NCBI GenBank assembly: GCA_026770615.1
Contig: MU631820.1
Coordinates: forward strand, 40,479-53,226
DNA from: Pavlovales sp. CCMP2436
Lineage: Eukaryota; Haptophyta; Pavlovophyceae; Pavlovales
Length of the DNA stretch: 12,748 nucleotides
Direction: 5' to 3'
Of this stretch, positions 6,582-12,391 are shown one piece after another. A model generated the notes under the pieces. It was given only the letters and a program-made list of their open reading frames with translations. It did no database searches and had not been told where the DNA came from. Within the stretch, counting starts at the first letter, position 1. The number at the start of each line of letters is the position of its first letter. Both the position numbers and the translations under genes were made by a program.

Positions 6582-8084
6582 TCAGCGACGCCGAGCCGCC
6601 ATGCCAGCTAACCTACCCACTCCAACCGCGGCGGCGGTGGCGAGCAGCAGCAGGCCCCACGCGCGTGCCGCCCCGCTGCCCTGGTCCGCCTCGCCGCCGG
6701 CCGCCTCGGCGCGCAGGCTGCTGAGCACGGCGCGCGCCGCGTCGAGCCCCGTGGCCATCGCGCCGTTGACGCATGGGTTGACGCCCACGTTGACGGCCTC
6801 GCCGGCGAAGTGCACGAGCCCCCCGCGCGCGCCGAGCGGCTCGCCGATCACCTGCCGCGCGCCGAGCGCGTCGAGCGTGGGGTGCGAGTAGGCGCCGTGC
6901 GCGAAGGGCTGCGCCTGCCAGTTGCACACGAGCTGCCCCACCAGCGCATCGGAGGCGGGGCGGGGCGTCGTCTCCGTGCCGAACATACCGTCGAGCTGCG
7001 CGAGCAGCAGGCGCACCAGCTCGTCGTCAGGCAGCTCGCCGAGGCGCGCCGAGCGGTCGCCTGCCACGAAGGCGACGAGCACGTACGGCTTGCCCATCGG
7101 CCGCTCGGCGCGCAACGCGTCGGCGGCGGGCGTGAGCCACACTTCGGGGAACGGGCAGTCGGCGCACACGGCGTCCCAGAAGTCTGCGGGCCAGATTGGT
7201 CTCGAGAGCGCGATGGCCACCTTGAGAGCGTTGCCCACGTGCACCCGCTCGATCGCAAGACGCTTGGGTGCGGGCAGCGGTGGGCTGAAGCCGAGCGCCC
7301 TGCGTTGCAGGCAGGCGAGCGGCACGGTCACGATGAGACGTTTGGCCAGCACCTCGCGCCCGCACGCGCCCACGACGCGCACGCGGCGCGAGCCGTCGGC
7401 CGCGCGCGCGCCCCAATCGACGAGCTGCGCCACGAAGCCGGTGCGCACGTCCAACCCCTTGGCGAGGTGCGCCATCGCGTCGGAGAGCACAGAGCCGTCG
7501 GCCAGCACCACGTACTCCTCGCCGTGCGTCCACGCCTGCTGCTCGAGAATCGTCTCGCGCACGCCGACCGCGGAGAGCTCGGCGCCGTAGTCGTTGCCGT
7601 AGATCGCGTCGGCCATGTCGAGGACGCGGCTCGGCAGCCCCTTTGCGACGAAGTACTGCAGCAGAGAGTGCTCGCGTGTGCGCGCCGCGTCCAGCTCGCC
7701 GAGCGCGTCAAATGCCGCGTGCATCGCCGCCATCTCGGGGAGCTCCTCGGCGACAGCGCCCTCGAGCAGCCGCCCCTCCTTGCCCAAGTAGTAGTAGTTG
7801 GGCCACTCGAGCGTCTGCGTCGCCACGCCCATCTCGCGCAGCGTCTCGAGCAGCAGATTGTTGGACGCGCCGTGCACGAACTCGGGGCCGAGCTCCACGC
7901 CGAGCGACCACTCGCCGTGCTCGATGCGCGCACTGCGCACGCGGCCACCGACGCGGTCTGTGGCTTCGAGGACGAGCACGCGCGCGACCCCCGCCCGGGC
8001 CAGCTCGCGCGCGGCGGCGAGGCCGGCCGCACCCGCGCCGATGATGACGACGTCGCTGTCGGTGTCCACCCCCGCGGTCGTCAT
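6582..8084 (-). CDS. FAD-dependent amine oxidase, polyamine oxidase/LSD1-like, with hydrophobic C-terminal tail
   Basis: This is a flavin amine oxidase of the PAO/MAO/LSD1 superfamily, which oxidises amines with FAD and releases H2O2. The 500-residue product has the dinucleotide-binding DVVIIGAGAAGLAAARELAR (GxGxxG at 16-21), an acidic residue (E40) that should bind the FAD ribose, RVGGR at 44-48, the substrate-side ELGPEFVHGASNN near 64-76, GNALKVAIAL carrying the usual active-site Lys, FAHGAYSHP, and the C-terminal FAD motif HFAGE at 425-429. The covalent-FAD Cys context of MAO (SGGCY) is absent, so non-covalent FAD and a polyamine-oxidase-like role are more likely. Residues 476-492 (WGLLLLATAAAVGVG) then ARRR could be a tail anchor. 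The ATG at 8084 is chosen because the FAD motif starts ten residues later; the frame extends upstream only through non-ATG sequence. It is intronless and intact. The substrate is unknown. Confidence 0.9.
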   Translation of the reverse strand: MTTAGVDTDSDVVIIGAGAAGLAAARELARAGVARVLVLEATDRVGGRVRSARIEHGEWSLGVELGPEFVHGASNNLLLETLREMGVATQTLEWPNYYYLGKEGRLLEGAVAEELPEMAAMHAAFDALGELDAARTREHSLLQYFVAKGLPSRVLDMADAIYGNDYGAELSAVGVRETILEQQAWTHGEEYVVLADGSVLSDAMAHLAKGLDVRTGFVAQLVDWGARAADGSRRVRVVGACGREVLAKRLIVTVPLACLQRRALGFSPPLPAPKRLAIERVHVGNALKVAIALSRPIWPADFWDAVCADCPFPEVWLTPAADALRAERPMGKPYVLVAFVAGDRSARLGELPDDELVRLLLAQLDGMFGTETTPRPASDALVGQLVCNWQAQPFAHGAYSHPTLDALGARQVIGEPLGARGGLVHFAGEAVNVGVNPCVNGAMATGLDAARAVLSSLRAEAAGGEADQGSGAARAWGLLLLATAAAVGVGRLAGMAARRR

Positions 8085-8324
8085 CGCGCAGCCGGCGTTC
8101 GGAGCACCCCCCTTGGCGGCTAAGGACCCCGCCCGCCCGCCCGCCCACTCTGAAGGGATGTGTTTTTTAATTAGAGCCACGGGGGGGCGGCGGGTGGCAA
8201 GAGCCACGGTGGCAGGGATTCACGCGCGCGCCGGGCAGCGGAGCGCGCAGCGAAGCGCGCAGCGGAGCGCGCAGCGGCACCCGCGCCCGCTGGCGCGCCC
8301 ACTGACACGAGGACCGAGGAGCTG
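8085..8324. promoter_or_regulatory. Divergent promoter region with GC-box-like repeats
   Basis: The region between the minus-strand oxidase and the plus-strand ORF holds a run of CCCG units at about 8127-8146 (GC-box-like), a T-run at 8163-8168 and three 12-bp repeats at 8241-8276. No TATA box is obvious. A shared bidirectional promoter is an inference from gene orientation. Confidence 0.35.
8241..8276. repeat. 12-bp tandem repeat, three copies
   Basis: GAGCGCGCAGCG at 8241, the same with G to A at its first base at 8253, and GAGCGCGCAGCG at 8265. In the plus frame leading to the ATG at 8325 it would encode ERAA/KRAA, so it may be coding if translation starts upstream. Confidence 0.7.
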
Positions 8325-8642
8325 ATGGTGCCATCTCCCGTGGCGGACGCGGCAACAGGTGTGGCAGCGGCTCCGGCCGCTGCCACTCCCGCTGACGCGC
8401 CCACTGCCGAGGTTGCGCGTTTGTCGCAGACATCGCAGGTTTCGCCGCCGTCGCTGCCGCTGCTCGCTCTCTTTCACGCCGTGAGCAAGTTAATCCCAGA
8501 GCTCATCCCCGGGGCGGTCCATGTGGCCGGGATCCTGACGAACTGGGTTAGCAAGCCCGGCAAACGCTCGAGATCGAGTGATGAGAGCAGCAGTGGTGAC
8601 GACGACGGAAACAAAAAGAAACTGGCGGGCCTGACGCGGTGA
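8325..8642 (+). CDS. Hypothetical Ala/Pro-rich protein with acidic-basic tail
   Basis: The ATG at 8325 gives 105 codons; the frame is open upstream to a TAG near 8172 without another ATG. The first 45 residues are Ala/Pro/Thr-rich. A hydrophobic and amphipathic stretch follows (LPLLALFHAVSKLIPELIPG, then AVHVAGILTNWV, near residues 43-76), and the end is Lys/Arg/Ser/Asp-rich (GKRSRSSDESSSGDDDGNKK). I do not recognise it. Its stop lies right where the homology to the retroelement 3' tail begins (8643). It is therefore either a host gene whose 3' UTR is retroelement-derived, or the end of an open reading frame of a related element. No protein similarity to the OTU element's C-terminus is visible. 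Confidence 0.4.
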   Translation: MVPSPVADAATGVAAAPAAATPADAPTAEVARLSQTSQVSPPSLPLLALFHAVSKLIPELIPGAVHVAGILTNWVSKPGKRSRSSDESSSGDDDGNKKKLAGLTR

Positions 8643-8830
8643 CGGCAACTCTGGCGAGGACTTGGGCACGTTCGGCAACTCAAAGGATGTAATTTTTGTC
8701 AGTGATGGCCCTTCAGCGGTCTCGGCCGTTGGAGGTACCTGCTGGCACGGCGGATTCACCTCTCAGAGTAAGTGACGTCGTTATGAACCGACGATGAGAG
8801 TCGACGATGAGAGTCGAGCGGAATAAATTA
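8643..8830 (+). repeat. Retroelement 3' tail, copy A
   Basis: Homologous to 10583-10739 over its whole length with small gaps, and nearly identical to 8911-9014 over its last 117 bp. It has an extra 13-bp duplication (CGATGAGAGTCGA) near its end. It ends GCGGAATAAATTA with an AATAAA poly(A) signal at 8822-8827. It represents a severely 5'-truncated non-LTR insertion or the 3' UTR of one. Confidence 0.8.
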
Positions 8831-8910
8831 CACAATATCCCCTTGGCCCGGACGTTTTTAAAGACGGTACAATGCTGATATTGCATGCAGCCAAGTTCCC
8901 AGAAATTGGC

Positions 8911-9014
8911 CAGCGGTCTCAACCGTTGGAGGTACCTGCTGGCACGGCGGATTCACCTCTCAGAGTAAGTGACGTCGTTATGAACCGACGATGAGAGTCG
9001 AGCGGAATAAATTA
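8911..9014 (+). repeat. Retroelement 3' tail, copy B
   Basis: Begins at CAGCGGTCTC, where homology to copy A starts abruptly, and ends GCGGAATAAATTA, with AATAAA at 9006-9011. It lacks the 13-bp duplication of copy A. The OTU-bearing element body starts immediately after it. Confidence 0.85.
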
Positions 9015-9032
9015 AAAAATTACAGGGCAATT

Positions 9033-10372
9033 ATGGGAGGAAAGTCCACCAAGATGAGCATGAAGTGCCCTCTGTGTGTGGCAGCAGGAGAGCGATGGCC
9101 AGGGGAGGGCTCCAGAGATCATTTATTTAGGTGATGCCCTGAGACAGCTGCTATTCGTGTAGCACTCAAACAGGCCCTGATTGCAGCAGTGGAAGAGGCC
9201 ACTGACGACAACATCTCTAAAGGCGGAGCCCGCTCCGCCGCATCAGCAGTCATGGCGAGGAAGGACTACTATGCGGGACAGATAGACCAGAAGGTTAAAG
9301 ATTTCATAGACCAGGATAGAAGGAGCTCTTCACAAGGCAGCTGGAACTGCTGCAGAAGGAAGTGGTATCAAGCAGCCTCAGAATGCACTGCAAACGGAGG
9401 ACAGCCCTGCTGCGAATGCAAATGAAGGCTGGAGATAAACCCACCGCACAGCACGGCCAACACTTTTACATGCTTGCCATTAGAGACAGCAAGGTTAGAA
9501 AGGTGTTACTGCAAGGGCTTATAGTCACCCAGGCAAGCCCGATGAGCCCACCGCCAAAGAAAGCCAGTGGTGGCACTGGCCGGGTTATTATTACTATCGG
9601 GGTACCTAACGCTAGGACTAACACCTCACTACCAAACCCAGCAGGCGCACGGGCAGCAGGAAGAAAAGCTAACAGAGCACAAAAAGCCCCTACAGAGGAA
9701 GAAGCCGTCACAGTCACTGGAGATCTACGGACAAGCGAACCAGCTGGCAACCTGAGAGCGCTACTGGCAAGTGTAAATCTAACCCACGCAAGCATCCAAG
9801 GTGATGGAAACTGCCTTCCCTACGCTGTGCTGAGAAGCGCAGGGAAGGCGGTTAGCTAGGAGGCAGCCATAGCACTACGAAATGCGGCAATCACACATGC
9901 CCGCAGCCTCCCGCAACACATCCAGGAACAGTTGAATCTACGCAGACCGGAGAACATAAATGACCATATAGGCAACAACCTTGACCACTGGCTAATCCGA
10001 AACGTTTTTCCAATCGAAGCGCAAGCAAAGTACGGGCCGCCTCACTTCGGACCAAATCAGGCAGCATGGATGAACGATAACATGCTCCACAGCATCGCCA
10101 CATGCGTAGGCAGAGATGTGGTTCTGATCAAGAGACTGGAGCAGGGGCAAGTGCACAAATTCATCGCTATATACCGCGCCGAGCCTCTAAACGGCCTCTT
10201 ACCATACAGCGCAAACGGAAACGGGTGGACAGCCCGGCCTGGAGCTAACGTAAAATCCTTACCTGAGCTTATCGCAGAGTCGCGCAACGGAGAAATGATG
10301 ATATGCGTAATCTCCATCGATGAAGGCAAGACACGCTTTAAAGCAACAGATGACAGTCTGACCCAAGGATAA
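9033..10372 (+). pseudogene. Retroelement polyprotein C-terminus: zinc knuckle plus OTU-type cysteine protease
   Basis: The frame starts MGGKSTKMSMKCPLCVAAGE and shows C-x2-C-x14-H-x4-C, with the last Cys just after a TGA (9132-9134). A helical part follows (AAIRVALKQALIAAVEEATD). A one-base deletion near 9320 shifts the frame; coding resumes with KELFTRQLELLQKEVV and a basic Pro/Ala linker. The OTU core ASIQGDGNCLPYAVLRSAGK has the DGNC catalytic motif. A TAG at 9857-9859 interrupts it, and the same frame continues (EAAIALRNAAITHARSLPQH, then AAWMNDNMLHSIATCVGRDV) to TAA at 10370-10372. The position expected for the catalytic His (H-aromatic near the domain end) reads ISIDEGKTRFKA, with Arg. 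The three lesions make it a pseudogene. OTU domains normally cleave ubiquitin-like linkages; in retroelements the role is unknown. Confidence 0.75.
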
Positions 10373-10582
10373 GAAGCCGGAAATTAAGTCTGACGCAACC
10401 AAAACGGCGAGGGGAGAGGAGAGGGGAAGGTGATAGCGAGGGTGTGGACGTGGTGGAGAAGGGAATGGTGGCAGCGGCAGCCGCAGCAGCTCGAAAGAAT
10501 GAGACAGCAAGCTGTGGTGAAAGTCGAACGTGGGCGGCTGGGACGACGACGACAGCGGCACATGGAAGGCGGCGGCGGCGGC

Positions 10583-10739
10583 GACAATGTTGCAAGGACA
10601 TCGGCGTTTTCGGCATCTCAACGATGTAATTTGTTTTTTCAGTGGTGGTCACGAAGACCTGCTGGAATGGCGGATTCACTTGCGAAAGTGACGTCGTTAC
10701 AAACCGACGACGACGAGAGGACTCGAGCGGAATAAATTA
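10583..10739 (+). repeat. Retroelement 3' tail, copy C
   Basis: This is the 3' end of the OTU element and is diverged from copies A and B. It contains a perfect stem TCACTT-GCGA-AAGTGA (10676-10691, GNRA-type loop) and a second stem CGTCGTT-ACA-AA-C-CGACG (10692-10709). It ends GCGGAATAAATTA with AATAAA at 10731-10736. Confidence 0.8.
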
Positions 10740-10768
10740 TATAGATATTAACATACGAGCCGAGCCCA

Positions 10769-10891
10769 CAAGTATGTATGTATATCTTAGCGGCTCAGCA
10801 TGGTTCAACAGGTGTTGTTCAGTCACTGGCTTGGTCGACGTCAGGCTGAGGTCGAGCGATCGACCCAAACCCTCATGCAAGTATGTATGTA
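10769..10891. repeat. Direct 14-bp repeat flanking a 95-bp segment
   Basis: CAAGTATGTATGTA occurs at 10769-10782 and 10878-10891. The second copy overlaps the left end of the MITE-like element. It could be a target duplication of an insertion, or simple slippage of the GTAT microsatellite. Confidence 0.5.
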
Positions 10892-11017
10892 ATAGATACG
10901 GAAGCCCCTGCACGGAGGGGGGGTTGGACATACCCCGGGTATCACTGTGAAGCCCCACCTCGCCCGGGACGAAAAAATTCGGTGATGCCTCACCTGCCGG
11001 GATGTGCCCGACCTGGA

Positions 11018-11040
11018 GATTGATTGATTGATTTTTTTTT
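11018..11040. repeat. GATT microsatellite followed by a T-run
   Basis: Three or more GATT units are followed by nine Ts inside the MITE-like element. Simple repeat; no further function is seen. Confidence 0.7.
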
Positions 11041-11211
11041 CTGATCGCGGATCCTGTTAATCGCTCAACTGTCGGCGAAAGCTTTAGATGCTAGCCTGAG
11101 ATGGGTCAGCCGTAGGTTTGCATTGGACATCGTGCGATTAATTTATACGAATGGATTGCAGATTATAACATTAGGAAGTTAATTATAGTGTACCCCGGGC
11201 AGTGATACCAT

Positions 11212-11267
11212 GTGATGCCCCACCTCGGGCACACTTAGCTGACGGTGATGCCCCACCTCGGGCACAC
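11212..11267. repeat. Hairpin repeat family, two clean copies
   Basis: TGATGCCCCACCTCGGGCA occurs in both 11212-11234 and 11244-11267, each followed by CAC. The core TGCCC-CACCTC-GGGCA is a 5-bp stem, extended by GTG/CAC across one bulged A. Related copies occur near 10947, 10981, 11487, 11555, 12143, 12165 and 12205. Confidence 0.75.
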
Positions 11268-11363
11268 CGTATTTCTGGTGATGCCCGGGGTATGCCCGAT
11301 CCCCCCCGTGCAGGGGCTTCCGTATCTATTACTCAAAATCGACGGCGCCTCCACGCGGGTGAT

Positions 11364-11431
11364 GTAATAAATAAGGTAGCCCGCGCACGGGGGGGGGGTC
11401 GTTCCTCACTCGGGCTTCACCGCGAAGCCCG
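11364..11431. mobile_element. Diverged second TIR of the MITE family plus hairpin
   Basis: The sequence from 11364 (GTAATAAATAAGGTAGCCCG, then a ten-G run) resembles the left terminus of the element at 10889 (GTAATAGATACGGAAGCCCC, then a G-run). A perfect hairpin CGGGCTTC-ACCGC-GAAGCCCG follows at 11411-11431. No matching right end was found downstream, so this is a truncated or decayed relative. Confidence 0.5.
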
Positions 11432-11468
11432 ACCCGGGGCCGCGGCCACGGTGGTGATGCCCGAGGAT

Positions 11469-11605
11469 GGGGCCGACCTCAGCCTGTGATAAGCCCTACC
11501 CTCGGGCAAAGATAATTTTTCTTTTTTTTTCAACTCGGGGCCGACCTCAGCCTGTGATAAGCCCCACCCTCGGGCAAAGATGATTTTTTATTTTTTATTT
11601 AACTC
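11469..11605. repeat. 68-bp tandem duplication
   Basis: Two copies begin GGGGCCGACCTCAGCCTGTG, at 11469-11536 and 11537-11605. They contain the GCCC-loop-GGGC hairpin core and a T-rich tract, and end AACTC. Differences are few and mainly in the T-rich part. Confidence 0.85.
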
Positions 11606-11659
11606 ACAAAAATTCATAAAACAACGGAAAGGCGCGCTGACGCCCATCCTCAGCACGCG

Positions 11660-12147
11660 ATGGACTTGCGCAACCTGGAGATGGAGGAGTACTGCCCGCC
11701 GCCTGACCTTCTCGACCTGCTCGAGGAGCTCAAGATCATGCATCATTTGGACAAGCTCAAAGAGCTGGGCTACGATGACGTCGACAACTTTGAGAACGTG
11801 GACATCACTCGCTTCGAGACGGCGTGCACAGGCAGGATGTCATCGACAAGCTCGTCCGCGCCATTTGCAAGCACCGCCTCTGCCAGCCGCTGACGATGCC
11901 GCCTCTGCCGGTGTCGTCGCGATATCTTAAGAACTCGCGGAGCCATTTACTGCGGGATAATCACCGGAAAAAAAAAATTACAACCAGCCAAAGCGAGTCA
12001 AGGAGCAACCATGACATGTCCAGCCCTTGGGAGGGGACTGGCGAGGCGCGTCTACGTCACGGCCGAACCACACAAAGCGCCTTAACAATGCTGCGGCCGA
12101 TAATCATTTACATTATCCACTACCCTGGGCTCGTCGGCCGACGGTGA
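11660..12147 (+). pseudogene. SAM-domain protein fragment with one frameshift
   Basis: The ATG at 11660 encodes MDLRNLEMEEYCPPPD, then a sterile-alpha-motif-like sequence DLLDLLEELKIMHHLDKLKE, LGYDDVDNFENVDITRFET. At about 11821 the frame must slip by one base to continue GVHRQDVIDKLVRAICKHR, the usual last SAM helix. The slipped frame then runs into unrelated sequence ending at 12147. SAM domains mediate protein-protein or RNA interactions and often sit beside kinase or repeat domains, none of which is visible here. A ten-A run at 11968-11977 after the domain could be a retrocopy tail. It lies inside a dense repeat field. The frameshift could be real decay or a base-call error. Confidence 0.6.
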
Positions 12148-12232
12148 TGCCCCTACCTGGGGACGGTGATGCCCCTACCTGAGGCACTCGGCCGACGGTG
12201 ATACCCCTACTTAGCCCCACCTTGGGCACACA
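12143..12232. repeat. Hairpin repeat family, three degenerate tandem copies
   Basis: GGTGATGCCCCTACCTGGG at 12143, GGTGATGCCCCTACCTGAGG at 12165, and a compound copy from 12197 ending AGCCCCACCTTGGGCACAC. Each keeps a short C-rich/G-rich stem around a CTACCT or CACCTT loop. The copies are separated by GAC or GGCCGAC. Confidence 0.7.
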
Positions 12233-12391
12233 TTTAAAAAAAAACTACGACTTACTTACTATTACTTACTATAGAAAAGGGCAGCAGGCAGTGGGTTGCA
12301 GACATTCTGTCTCAGAAGTGGTCGACTCCGAGCGTGTAGGCGCGACGACGTTCAGTCACCCATGCGGCAAGTAGTCACCCAATCGGCATGC
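12233..12391 (-). mobile_element. 3' UTR and tail of a second non-LTR element
   Basis: Read on the minus strand, the stop of the edge CDS is followed by about 125 bp of non-coding sequence. This ends in repeats of TAGTAAG/TAAG (12243-12265 on plus) and a T-run, after which the hairpin repeats begin. Short tandem repeats at the 3' end are typical of many non-LTR retrotransposons, so the element's end is placed near 12240. This is an inference. Confidence 0.45.

Larger units (their letters stand above)
9015..10739 (+). mobile_element. 5'-truncated non-LTR (LINE-like) retrotransposon with OTU protease domain
   Basis: The body runs from directly after tail copy B to the end of tail copy C. It keeps a terminal zinc-knuckle of the kind found after the reverse transcriptase domain of non-LTR elements, then a basic linker and an OTU-type cysteine protease domain, then a 3' UTR of about 370 bp. 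The reverse transcriptase and any endonuclease are missing, which is the usual 5' truncation. OTU-like protease domains are known in some non-LTR families (for example Dualen/RandI of green algae); assignment to such a family is an inference. No obvious target-site duplication is seen. Confidence 0.7.
10889..11332. mobile_element. MITE-like non-autonomous DNA transposon
   Basis: The left terminus (10889-10945) and the reverse complement of the right terminus (11277-11332) match closely over about 56 bp. The outer 27 bp begin GTAATAGATACGGAAGCCCC, then comes a G-run, then CATACCCCGGG. The 444-bp interior has no open frame. Subterminal blocks carry the GCCCCACCTCG hairpin repeat in both halves. 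The ends are compatible with a TA target duplication, but palindromic terminal bases prevent an exact call. No transposase is present in the window. Confidence 0.65.

Noticed and set aside
6810..8123. Long plus-strand open frame (437 codons) opposite the amine oxidase
   Set aside because: It is the antisense shadow of a high-GC gene, rich in Arg/His/Glu with no domain. The minus frame has all amine-oxidase motifs.
10790..10825. TAGCGGCTCAGC and GGTTCAACAGG resembling tRNA A and B boxes
   Set aside because: The spacing is too short and no cloverleaf stems form.
10642..10950. Plus-strand frame across tail copy C and flanking sequence
   Set aside because: It crosses the retroelement end into unrelated repeats, so it cannot be one gene.
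10947..12232. Possible CRISPR-like array of hairpin repeats
   Set aside because: Spacing is irregular, units are degenerate, no cas genes are present and the context is eukaryotic.
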